A stretch of 40,421 bases of DNA, from positions 1 through 40,421 of the forward strand of contig JABIHC010000082.1 in the NCBI GenBank assembly GCA_018649825.1, given 5' to 3'. The notes under the pieces were generated by a model, which saw only the letters and a program-made list of their open reading frames with translations, was not told the DNA's origin and did not search any database. Below, piece by piece: positions 19,582-28,186 of the stretch (the first letter of the stretch is position 1; the number at the start of each line of letters is the position of its first letter). The DNA is from Methanobacteriota archaeon (lineage in GTDB: Archaea > Thermoplasmatota > Poseidoniia > Poseidoniales > Poseidoniaceae). A program made the position numbers and the translations under genes.

Positions 19582-20024
19582 CTATTCAAATCAATATCAT
19601 CTAGTGTTTGTCCGTCTGGAATTATTCCGGGTCCAATGTGCCACTTTTTTCCAAAAGGTTCCTTCAACATGGCTATTATTCTTAATTGCTGCATTTGCAA
19701 TAGTGCTGCTTCAGTGCGGTGCTTTGCCGGAGCAACTTTTTCATGAAAAGTAATGTCCATTAAGCCAACGATTTCTTCAACACTTCTCGTACCATCTGCC
19801 AATTCCCAAATAACGCTATTCAAATCATCAAGAGGGCGTTTTAATTCCCTTGGCCCCCGAAGTACTTTGCGGATAAGGGACTCGAGGCGGTTGAATTTTT
19901 TCTCAATTCTAAGGGTAACTAATTTGCCGGAAACCCCTCTCTCAAGAGGATGTGGGCCTGGGCTTCCATGTCTCCCCCACCATACTGGGAGGCGAGTTGG
20001 ATATCTAGTGTCCTCATTAGCCAT
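19560..20024 (-). CDS. PqqD-like (RRE-fold) domain protein
   Basis: LKRPLDDLNSVIWELADGTRSVEEIVGLM matches the PqqD-family signature. Confidence 0.6.
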   Translation of the reverse strand: MANEDTRYPTRLPVWWGRHGSPGPHPLERGVSGKLVTLRIEKKFNRLESLIRKVLRGPRELKRPLDDLNSVIWELADGTRSVEEIVGLMDITFHEKVAPAKHRTEAALLQMQQLRIIAMLKEPFGKKWHIGPGIIPDGQTLDDIDLNSYSFEEE

Positions 20025-20037
20025 GAATTAGCCCCAC

Positions 20038-20208
20038 TTAGATGTCCATTTTCCATGTCCATATTAACAATGCGCCCATGGCAATTGACCCAGTAAAAGC
20101 AAAAATACGTAACAGATCAACCCTTTGTGTGAAATTTCGGATGTACCAAGCACCGACTCCGCAAAATGATACTATTGCCAATAGAATATACCATGCAGTT
20201 GGCATCAT
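20038..20208 (-). CDS. Small two-TM membrane protein
   Basis: MMPTAWYILLAIVSFCGVGAWYIRNFTQRVDLLRIFAFTGSIAMGALLIWTWKMDI, preceded by GGTGGAGA SD-like sequence. Confidence 0.55.
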   Translation of the reverse strand: MMPTAWYILLAIVSFCGVGAWYIRNFTQRVDLLRIFAFTGSIAMGALLIWTWKMDI

Positions 20209-20230
20209 TATCTCTCCACCTCTGAATAAT

Positions 20231-23200
20231 CTATAGTGCAGAAAAGGCATCATTTAGAGATTTACTCTCTTGTTCTGGGGCTGACGCAGTTGTTGATTGC
20301 ATTCTATGATATTGTATTTGTTCAGCAGTCCATCCAGAGGCAGCTAACTGTTCATCAGTCCATTGTGGTGCTTGGGTAGCGGGTAAGGTGGCAGGAGTCT
20401 GGTGGGCCGGTTGGATAGGTTGAACAGGTTGGGCTACGGGTTGGTAGGCAGGTTGGACCGGATGGGCTATGGGTTGGTAGGCTGGTTGGACAGGTTGGAC
20501 AGGTTGAGTATTTTCATCTTCCACTTCATCATAATCATCTTCAACAATTGCTCTCCTCTTCTTTGCAAGAATCAATAAGGTGAAAACAACTGAAATAACC
20601 AATACAACTACCACGATTGCCAATGTTTTTGTATCCATATTTATGAAGTCTAAAGCGCCCTTTGCATCATCATTAGAAGTAGTGAAAGTGAAATAATCTT
20701 CTCCACTCATGAGTTCTTCCCCTTCTTGGTTACTGATTATCCATGTGAGTTCTCCATCGTTAATATCGCCGCCATTTAGCAAGGTACACTCAACTACAGA
20801 TGATGTTGGACGCATCCCATCACTTTTGATTAGGGTTATTTCAATGCCGGCATCAATTTGCAAGCCATCGCATTCAAGGGACCAGCCTTGGGGGAATTGA
20901 GGTATTAATTCAAGAGTCTCCAACACACTAGAGTTACTCCAAGCGGTGAAACTAAATTGCATTGCACTTCCAGCCATTACTTGTGAAGTTTCATAATATA
21001 AGTCGAGGGAAACATCTCTCCTTTCATCAGCAATAATCACAACATTTTCATTTAATGTAATGGGTAAATCGTTACCACCATCTCCACCTTCAACAACGAT
21101 GGTAATTGCAATATTAGTATTAATGGGGGTTTCATCTGAAACAATAACTTTCAGTTGCAGGTGGCCAATTCCCCTTGCAGGTTGTGAAATATCAATCCAA
21201 TTGGATTCTGATGTGGAAATACTTGGGTTATCCAAATTGATTAACAATAGTTCTACACCACTTGTTTGAGGCATAGTTTGCAATTGTGCTTTTACTCGTA
21301 AGTTGGGGTCTCCGACATTCCCTACATTGTGAACTTCAAAATCAAGTGCAATTGTTTCTCCCACACGCATATTTATCTGAGTGGTATTAAAATTTCTAAT
21401 TTCAGGGCGCTTTACCTGTGCAGTAAGAGTTGTAATGTATAGTTGATTATTCGCGGGGGTCAAATCAATTCCTCCATCAGAAGGCACTACTAAGATCTGT
21501 AATTCAAGTTCCTCATTTGGCTCCTCATCAGGAGGTAATAGCATCATTATGTCAATTGATGCAGTATCTTCTAATTCATATGACGGAGTTAGACTAATCG
21601 ACCCACTTTGATTTTCTCCATCAACAACTGTCCACCAATCCCAAGATTCCGGCATATTTGGTATGCTTATCTCTGCATTTACCACGCCATTGCCATCATT
21701 TTCAATTTCCACAGAATATGCAGTAGCCACACCTGGTTCAATTATTGCAGGAAAGTAGACTTCTCTAATTACCAAGTCATATTGGGGTGCAATTACAAGG
21801 TTTGTGAAAGCCGTTGCAGTTGCATTTGTATTAGATCTAGTGCTAGTTGCGTATGGAGTGATAATAGGGCCTGGGTCATTTGCCTGACCAGTTGTTGGTG
21901 CACTAACACTGACAGTGAATGTCGCATGTGATGATGGATTTACTGCCATCGAAGAAACACTTGGCTGAGAAACATTCCATGAACGTCCTCCTTGCACCAG
22001 AACACCTACATCAAATACATCTTGCCGTGTAGCATTATTCCAAAGGGTGAATGTAACAGAAGTTGAACCTCCTGGTATTACACTCCAATCAATCCCTGCA
22101 TATACACTTGGGTCAAGACCGACTTCGGCATTACTTACCATTGCTGCTTTGGCCTCAATTATCTTTGAATCAACCCGTGATGGGTCAGTAAAACTATTGA
22201 CATCAAACCAAATTGAACTAGTCAAATCAGGTTCAGCATCAGCGGGAACGCTGATGACGAATTTTACCATTTCCGAACTACCTGCTGAGATAGTAATTGG
22301 TGAGACCTGACTCCAAGATAGCCCCAATGTCCAGCCGCTACGAATGTTTATGTCGCGAACTGAAAGGTCAAATGAATCGGATGCATCGCCAATATTATTT
22401 ACCTCCACAAAGAACTCGCAGGTGCTACCAGGTGCACAAGCAGGAATACTAGTCATTTCTTGAATTTCGGGAATAAAGTCGGGATCAACATTAACAGACA
22501 TTTGCTTGAGGTCGAAATGCGTGGAATATGTGGCACTGGTAATTTTCAAATTGTATTGTGCTGGTCCAATAGTTGCATTTTCACCTGGCTTCAATCGAAC
22601 TCTGATGTTATGACTTTCTCCAGGCAAAACCATTACTCCCGAAAGTGAATTAATACCTCCTCCCGATTCGTGGAGGAAAGAAACATCCCACTCCGAAGGA
22701 AGCCCAGTTACAGTCGGCAAAAATCTATCCGATGCATTTCCATTATTGTGAATAGTAACTAATTGGTCAGTCCAATATCCTCTACGGGCACTTGACTGAT
22801 TATTGGCTCCAATACTCCAATCGAACTCACTCTCAAGGGCTATTTCATCATAATACCATACTAAATCATCAATCCAGTAGCCAATATTTGTTCCACTTGC
22901 ATCGGAGGTGAATTGCATTCTAAATTGGCTTGTAGCATGAAGTTGTCCAACATTCATAGGCATTACTGGTAGTGTTTGAGAACCTACAGTATTTGTATTG
23001 GTATTCCAAGAATTGAGATTTGTATCAATATTTCCTCCAATAATTCCAATTTGTTCCCATTGTCCATCAGCCCTTCTTCCTTGAAATGAAACAATATCGT
23101 TAGCCTCGCCGGCACCGGTGGCAAAGAAGGACAAACCAATAGCGCGAGTTGGATTGGGGTGTCTGTTTGAAAGATCAAAAATTGGAGTGTATAGCGAGGT

Positions 23201-23899
23201 GGTCAGGCCATTTCCATAATTGGAACTTGCGCCATTACCAACATGACAAGACCTTCCTGCCGAAATTGCAGCCTCTGTACTTGAAGACCAACTTGAACCG
23301 ACGGTCCATAGTGAAAGATCATCACAATTATCGTAAATAGAGCCGATGGTCAGATGGCGTGAACGTAAGTCATTTCCAGTATTATCATCGGTTGTGTGTA
23401 ATGTGGTAATGAGCATAGAATGGTTACCTGAGTAGGTTGGGTTCCATGTGAAAGTAATGTCTGCCGATGAGCCAGGATTAATGCTGGCGCTGGAAATTTG
23501 TGTATCCAGCAAAACAAACTCTGAATACTCATCATGTAAAACTTCAATTTGCGTATTAAATGTGCCACTTGGATTCACTCCAATGTTTTCAATCGTAATG
23601 GTTATTTGCAAATCAACCCCCTTCATGCCGTCAATAACAAAGAGCATTTCGGGGCGATTGAAATTGGGGATTGGATGGTTGCTACTGAACATTTTATATT
23701 TATCTTGGTCTGCTGAATTAGGATAATTAAACTTGACATTAATTGGGCGAACATCTATGCCTGATGTGCGTGCTGAAGCATAATTTTCTCCATCTTCATC
23801 ATTCTGTTCATAATACACTATGGTGGGAGCACAGGCGACGAGGATATCCATGATTAATAGGACCGCAACACAAGCGAGAACAGACCTAATTTGTCGCAT
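20231..23899 (-). CDS. Large cell-surface protein: jellyroll-like domain, multiple NEW3/CARDB-like beta domains, C-terminal TM and Pro/Gln-rich cytoplasmic tail
   Basis: N-terminal hydrophobic signal (VLACVAVLLIMDILVACAP); repeats such as GNASDRFLPTVTGLPSEWDVSF and GDASDSFDLSVRDINIRSGWTLGLSW; TM LAIVVVVLVISVVFTLLILAKKRRA. Confidence 0.8.
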   Translation of the reverse strand: MRQIRSVLACVAVLLIMDILVACAPTIVYYEQNDEDGENYASARTSGIDVRPINVKFNYPNSADQDKYKMFSSNHPIPNFNRPEMLFVIDGMKGVDLQITITIENIGVNPSGTFNTQIEVLHDEYSEFVLLDTQISSASINPGSSADITFTWNPTYSGNHSMLITTLHTTDDNTGNDLRSRHLTIGSIYDNCDDLSLWTVGSSWSSSTEAAISAGRSCHVGNGASSNYGNGLTTSLYTPIFDLSNRHPNPTRAIGLSFFATGAGEANDIVSFQGRRADGQWEQIGIIGGNIDTNLNSWNTNTNTVGSQTLPVMPMNVGQLHATSQFRMQFTSDASGTNIGYWIDDLVWYYDEIALESEFDWSIGANNQSSARRGYWTDQLVTIHNNGNASDRFLPTVTGLPSEWDVSFLHESGGGINSLSGVMVLPGESHNIRVRLKPGENATIGPAQYNLKITSATYSTHFDLKQMSVNVDPDFIPEIQEMTSIPACAPGSTCEFFVEVNNIGDASDSFDLSVRDINIRSGWTLGLSWSQVSPITISAGSSEMVKFVISVPADAEPDLTSSIWFDVNSFTDPSRVDSKIIEAKAAMVSNAEVGLDPSVYAGIDWSVIPGGSTSVTFTLWNNATRQDVFDVGVLVQGGRSWNVSQPSVSSMAVNPSSHATFTVSVSAPTTGQANDPGPIITPYATSTRSNTNATATAFTNLVIAPQYDLVIREVYFPAIIEPGVATAYSVEIENDGNGVVNAEISIPNMPESWDWWTVVDGENQSGSISLTPSYELEDTASIDIMMLLPPDEEPNEELELQILVVPSDGGIDLTPANNQLYITTLTAQVKRPEIRNFNTTQINMRVGETIALDFEVHNVGNVGDPNLRVKAQLQTMPQTSGVELLLINLDNPSISTSESNWIDISQPARGIGHLQLKVIVSDETPINTNIAITIVVEGGDGGNDLPITLNENVVIIADERRDVSLDLYYETSQVMAGSAMQFSFTAWSNSSVLETLELIPQFPQGWSLECDGLQIDAGIEITLIKSDGMRPTSSVVECTLLNGGDINDGELTWIISNQEGEELMSGEDYFTFTTSNDDAKGALDFINMDTKTLAIVVVVLVISVVFTLLILAKKRRAIVEDDYDEVEDENTQPVQPVQPAYQPIAHPVQPAYQPVAQPVQPIQPAHQTPATLPATQAPQWTDEQLAASGWTAEQIQYHRMQSTTASAPEQESKSLNDAFSAL

Positions 23900-24027
23900 A
23901 CTGTTTCATTGACTCTAACCAATCTATATGAAATAAACCCTCAAAAGTAATAGAAAATAACTCAAGTTCTTTATTTTCATAACAGATACTTGTCTTCATC
24001 TCAATTAGCCAAATATTAGGCAGGGGA

Positions 24028-24837
24028 TTAATTTACTTCACTTTCAGAGTCAATTTCAGTCTGCAATTCAGCCTTATTTCGCCGAGCATTTGCAGCAAAA
24101 TAGATACTAAATGACGGAACCAAGACCATCGCAAAACAACCAATTACTGCAGCCAATGCCCAAACCAATTCTGTCGCAGGATCTAGTTCAAATTGTTTAA
24201 TTTCACCGAGTTCCTCATTTACAGAAGTAGCGAAAACTTGTGGCTCTTGTGTGTGGTCACCCGGCAGTTGAACGATTACTTGCCAAGTATTATCTCCATG
24301 TTCATACAATACCTCCTCGTTGGCCATAGATCTTGCTTCCTCGAGATCTACCGCTCTTACAGTGCCTCCATCGCGCCTACTCGGGTTATGATGAGTTAAT
24401 CCGAATACTGCTGCCTCTCCTTCAACGACAAGTGCTGAATGACTACCATTTTTGAAACAATATTCTGCACACGAGAATAATTCTGCTTCTGGGTCTCCTA
24501 GGTCAGGATGACTCCAATATCCATCTCCTGTATTTAGCAAGCGAATTTCACCCTCGGCATCAGCATCAAGAAGACTTGCATTAATCCAAGTCAAATTGCT
24601 TCCGTTAGTGGTGAATTCCCAAGTCCAAGCAGTCCACGTCTCACCATCGCGTTGAAATGTATTATTTGAAATCATATTCAAATCCATATCGCTTTCCTGA
24701 CTCTCATTAGAATAGACAAAATATGTACTGTCCACCGTTGCTCCATAAACGGCATAGGAAAGGAAAAAGACAAGTGTGAAAGAGAGCCCTAGGAGCGTGC
24801 GAAGTAAGTTCGGATTTTGTGCCAAAGCCTTGCGCAT
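24028..24837 (-). CDS. Membrane-anchored protein with N- and C-terminal TM helices, uncharacterised
   Basis: Hydrophobic LLGLSFTLVFFLSYAVYG near the N-terminus and LVWALAAVIGCFAMVLVPSFSIYFAA near the C-terminus. Confidence 0.65.
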   Translation of the reverse strand: MRKALAQNPNLLRTLLGLSFTLVFFLSYAVYGATVDSTYFVYSNESQESDMDLNMISNNTFQRDGETWTAWTWEFTTNGSNLTWINASLLDADAEGEIRLLNTGDGYWSHPDLGDPEAELFSCAEYCFKNGSHSALVVEGEAAVFGLTHHNPSRRDGGTVRAVDLEEARSMANEEVLYEHGDNTWQVIVQLPGDHTQEPQVFATSVNEELGEIKQFELDPATELVWALAAVIGCFAMVLVPSFSIYFAANARRNKAELQTEIDSESEVN

Positions 24838-25013
24838 ATTTTGGGCGGGGCGGAGGGTGCATTCAATACTTACCTATCGTAAAAAGCCTAAATGGGATAT
24901 CTCTTTTACCCAATGGCAAGAAAAATCCTCCATTTCCACCCAACAATTACTATCTTCGTAGGAGTAGAATCTCGTCTTAGTGGGCTTTTATTGCTCCCAA
25001 TTGAACCCGACTG

Positions 25014-25022
25014 TTTCATATA
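25014..25022 (+). promoter_or_regulatory. Putative TATA box for ribosomal protein operon
   Basis: TTTCATATA about 40 nt upstream of the rpS19e ATG in a divergent intergenic region. Confidence 0.4.
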
Positions 25023-25058
25023 CGGGGAGTCGGTCGGCGAATCGCTTGGTGTGTACGC

Positions 25059-25553
25059 ATGACTACATTTTACGATGTCCCGGCTGGCCTATTACTGCCT
25101 GAGGTTGCTTCAACCTTGTCTTCTGACCACTCTATTGAGTTGCCTGAATGGGCGGTAAGTGTCAAAACGGGCATACACCGCGAAAACCCTCCTGTAAGCG
25201 CTGAATGGTGGCAAACTCGTGCTGCTGCTATCCTTCGCAAGGTTGCCATGAATGGCCCAATAGGGGTAAATCACCTCGCCCAATCCTATGGCGGCAAGGT
25301 TGACCGTGGAGCACAACCAAACCGAGCAAAATCTGGCAGTAGAAAAATTGTTCGCTCAATATTGCAGCAACTCGAAGACGCCGGCTTGGTCGAAAAAGTA
25401 CTTCATCGCGTCATTGAAGATGCTGAAGGAGAAAAGATGGATTTGTACAAGGGCCGCAAGGTTACCGGCGCAGGCCACAAAGTTCTAGATTCAGCCGCTC
25501 GTTCTGTTAAGGAATCAGCAGATAGTTCTTTCCCCGGATTGAATAAATACTGA
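25059..25553 (+). CDS. rps19e: 30S ribosomal protein S19e
   Basis: PEWAVSVKTGIHRENPPVSAEWWQTRAAAILRKVAMNGPIGVNHLAQSYGG is characteristic of S19e. Confidence 0.95.
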   Translation: MTTFYDVPAGLLLPEVASTLSSDHSIELPEWAVSVKTGIHRENPPVSAEWWQTRAAAILRKVAMNGPIGVNHLAQSYGGKVDRGAQPNRAKSGSRKIVRSILQQLEDAGLVEKVLHRVIEDAEGEKMDLYKGRKVTGAGHKVLDSAARSVKESADSSFPGLNKY

Positions 25554-25575
25554 AGGATGTGAAAAGGTGACCTCA

Positions 25576-25935
25576 ATGTCTGTTGAACAGGATGAGGAGT
25601 TGTTGCGGATTCGCCAACAACGTATTCATGCCTTGAAGCAGCAGGCTGAGTCCCAAGCAATGGACCAACTTCAAGCTGAAGAAAGTGCACAAGTACAAGC
25701 CGCTGAGAAAGATCATCTCAACAAGATGATGCGTACCATTCTTAGCCCCGAAGCACGCTCAAGACTAGCGACAGTTGAACTCGCTTATCCAGAATTAGCA
25801 ATTTCAGTAAAGACCCACCTTACATCCTTACATTCCCAAGGAAGAATCATTATCCCCCTCAATGAATCAACCTTAAAGAAAATCCTTTCCGGCCTGCAAG
25901 AGCAACGCCGTGAACCAACAATTAGAAGAGTGTGA
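25576..25935 (+). CDS. PDCD5/TFAR19-family DNA-binding protein
   Basis: RQQRIHALKQQAESQAMDQLQAEESAQVQAAEKDHLNKMMRTILSPEARSRLATVELAYPELA. ATG at 25576 preceded by AAGGTGA. Confidence 0.93.
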   Translation: MSVEQDEELLRIRQQRIHALKQQAESQAMDQLQAEESAQVQAAEKDHLNKMMRTILSPEARSRLATVELAYPELAISVKTHLTSLHSQGRIIIPLNESTLKKILSGLQEQRREPTIRRV

Positions 25936-25941
25936 TTACTT

Positions 25942-26097
25942 ATGGCACGAAATAAACCTACAGCTAAAAAAGCCCGCCTTAACAAGGTCGTTAAGCAAAA
26001 CCGCCGCGTACCTGTTTGGGTAATGCTTAGGACAAACCGCAATGTAACAACTCATGGAAAACGCCATCATTGGCGTCGAAGCAAGTTACAGAGGTAA
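25942..26097 (+). CDS. rpl39e: 50S ribosomal protein L39e (51 aa; absent from supplied ORF track)
   Basis: Translation: [51 protein letters not shown]; classic L39e. Confidence 0.95.
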   Translation: MARNKPTAKKARLNKVVKQNRRVPVWVMLRTNRNVTTHGKRHHWRRSKLQR

Positions 26098-26107
26098 GGT
26101 GTAAAAT

Positions 26108-26383
26108 ATGGGACGTGGAAATATTAGCGAATTAGTGGTACCTCTTCGAGGTGCTTGGAACATTACCCGATACAAGAGAGCACCTCGTGCAATCAAGATT
26201 ATTCGAAACGAAGTAATTCGTCATCTCAAAGTTCAGGAAGATGAGGAGATATACATTGACCCAAGTGTAAACGAACACATTTGGGCAAACGGTATTGAGA
26301 ACCCACCCCGAAAGGTGAGAGTTCAAGTTACTCGCTTTGAGGAAGATGAAATTCCTATTGAGGTAAAACTCGTTGAGGAGTGA
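26108..26383 (+). CDS. rpl31e: 50S ribosomal protein L31e
   Basis: [55 protein letters not shown]. Confidence 0.95.
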   Translation: MGRGNISELVVPLRGAWNITRYKRAPRAIKIIRNEVIRHLKVQEDEEIYIDPSVNEHIWANGIENPPRKVRVQVTRFEEDEIPIEVKLVEE

Positions 26384-26393
26384 GGTGTTAGTT

Positions 26394-26585
26394 ATGGGAA
26401 ATATTCGACCTTCATTTATTAAAATAAGAGCAATTCGACTTTGTGAAATCTACGGTGATGAATTTACCGATGATTTTGAACACAACAAGAAATTGGTAGA
26501 GCAATACACCGATGTCAGTAACAAGCGCCTACGCAATTGGATTGCAGGCTATGTGACTCGTTACCGCCAACGCCGTGTAGATTGA
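26394..26585 (+). CDS. rps17e: 30S ribosomal protein S17e
   Basis: [64 protein letters not shown] at 26394 after GAGGTG. Confidence 0.88.
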   Translation: MGNIRPSFIKIRAIRLCEIYGDEFTDDFEHNKKLVEQYTDVSNKRLRNWIAGYVTRYRQRRVD

Positions 26586-26595
26586 GGTGTCATTA

Positions 26596-26829
26596 ATGCA
26601 ACCGGTCCGAGTGGACTGGAATCGCGTTCCTGTTAGTCTCCATCACGAATCTTTGGATGTATTGAAGAATTTGCTATTACACTTGCGTGATGTATACAAT
26701 TTAACAAAGCGCTCAATCCCAATGCCAGATCGTATCAATGGTGGTTATGTGGCATTTTTATACCAAGCCTGCGACCCACAATGGCTGCTTTCTTGGAACG
26801 AGGAATTCGTTGGTGAAAATAATGGGTGA
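26596..26829 (+). CDS. Small conserved-looking protein of unknown function in the translation operon
   Basis: 77 aa MQPVRVDWNRVPVSLHHESLDVLKNLLLHLRDVYNLTKRS...; SD GAGGTG; 8-nt overlap with the downstream gene. Confidence 0.65.
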   Translation: MQPVRVDWNRVPVSLHHESLDVLKNLLLHLRDVYNLTKRSIPMPDRINGGYVAFLYQACDPQWLLSWNEEFVGENNG

Positions 26830-27694
26830 GCGCCGCGATGTCCCCTTGCCGCAACGAGGGTGGGACCCAATTATCATACTTGTCAAGTCACAACACCCAG
26901 GGAACTTGGGTGCCGTCTGCCGAGCAATGATGAATTACGGTTTCACAAAACTTCGCTTAATTGAGCCTCAATGTGACATTAATTGTGATGAGGCTCGCAA
27001 TAGAGCAAAGCATGCAGGAAGTATCCTTGATGAGGCTGGAATTTTCTCCACTTGGGAAGAAGCAGTGGAGGATTGTAACCTTGTCATTGGCACAAGTGGA
27101 AAGAGAGAATATGGCACCAAGACAGTTTTTCGTCATTTCCTTAACCCGTGGGACGTAGCAGAATTGGGCCCTGAAAACGGCGGTAAAATCGCCATAGTTT
27201 TTGGCGAGGAAGGCATGGGTCTCTCAACCCCCGAGTTAACAAAGTGCGATTTACTAATGACTCTTCCAACTTGGGAGGGATACCCTATTGCTAACTTAAG
27301 CCATGCAGTTAATACTACTCTATATGAGATTCACCGCCACCATATTCTGGTCCAAGGGTCATCTTTGGGAGTTGCAGATCATTTGCAATTGGATAGAACT
27401 ATTTCGCCTGAGATTCGTAAATTATTGCGTCAAGCCATTCGCGAATTTGGCTACTCATTAACTGGTGATGATAGTCGGAAAGAAACTTATTCCACATTAT
27501 TGACTAGAGTAATAATGCGCGGTATGCCACTTGATACTGAGGCTCATCGTCTCCTTGGCGCCTTTGTCGAAGCCACTACTGCAATGCAGAAGCAAGGAGG
27601 TGATGTTGATTGGCAAAAAAAGCGCCGCAAGCGCCTAAATGTCATTGAAGAATCATCAATAAATATTCCCTTTCAAATCTATGAAGAAGAGTAA
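26822..27694 (+). CDS. SPOUT-family RNA methyltransferase, TrmJ/TrmH-like
   Basis: ILVKSQHPGNLGAVCRAMMNYGF, VFGEEGMGLSTPELTKCD, LPTWEGYPIANLSHAVNTTLYEI. Start MGERRDVPL at 26822. Confidence 0.88.
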   Translation: MGERRDVPLPQRGWDPIIILVKSQHPGNLGAVCRAMMNYGFTKLRLIEPQCDINCDEARNRAKHAGSILDEAGIFSTWEEAVEDCNLVIGTSGKREYGTKTVFRHFLNPWDVAELGPENGGKIAIVFGEEGMGLSTPELTKCDLLMTLPTWEGYPIANLSHAVNTTLYEIHRHHILVQGSSLGVADHLQLDRTISPEIRKLLRQAIREFGYSLTGDDSRKETYSTLLTRVIMRGMPLDTEAHRLLGAFVEATTAMQKQGGDVDWQKKRRKRLNVIEESSINIPFQIYEEE

Positions 27695-27736
27695 GTGCAA
27701 CTATAGCACCTTATGACAACAGTAAGTTCGATTTGG

Positions 27737-28186
27737 TTAGGGTTTCCATGTCGCCCATGACTTTGGTGTCTCACGCACATGCATTGCGACTAATTTCAAA
27801 CGATTGCCGTATGATGTCTTGATATGCGGCTCAACTTGTTCAAATGCCCACTTAGCCAAATTCTCAGCAGTAGGAATAAAGGGGACTACAACAGTTCTAT
27901 GCTCATCGCCCATCGCAGCACAAGCGGAAAGACCTTTTTCATCACCAGAATATACAACGAATGCATGATCAACAACATCATGGACATATTGTGCTAGAAT
28001 CGCGCTCACATCTGAGAAATCAATTAGCATCCCTTCTTCTGACACTCCACTTTCAGTCACAATATCTCCTTCAATTTCTGCCTCAAAGCGATACCTGTGC
28101 CCATGCATATGTCGGCATTTGCTCTTATGATTTGGAACACGATGTCCAGTGTCAGTTTCCACATATCTACGAATTATTGTTGTCAT
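27737..28186 (-). CDS. queD: 6-pyruvoyl-tetrahydropterin synthase family / 6-carboxytetrahydropterin synthase
   Basis: CRHMHGHRYRFEAEIEG, MLIDFSDVSAIL, DHAFV, PTAENLAKW, VRETPKSWATW. Clustered with folE/queE/queC; ATGA overlap with queC-msrB. Confidence 0.9.
   Translation of the reverse strand: MTTIIRRYVETDTGHRVPNHKSKCRHMHGHRYRFEAEIEGDIVTESGVSEEGMLIDFSDVSAILAQYVHDVVDHAFVVYSGDEKGLSACAAMGDEHRTVVVPFIPTAENLAKWAFEQVEPHIKTSYGNRLKLVAMHVRETPKSWATWKP

Noticed and set aside
20405-20510. Degenerate GGTTGG-rich repeat block
   Set aside because: It encodes the QPVQPAYQP tail of the large surface protein; explained by coding repeats.
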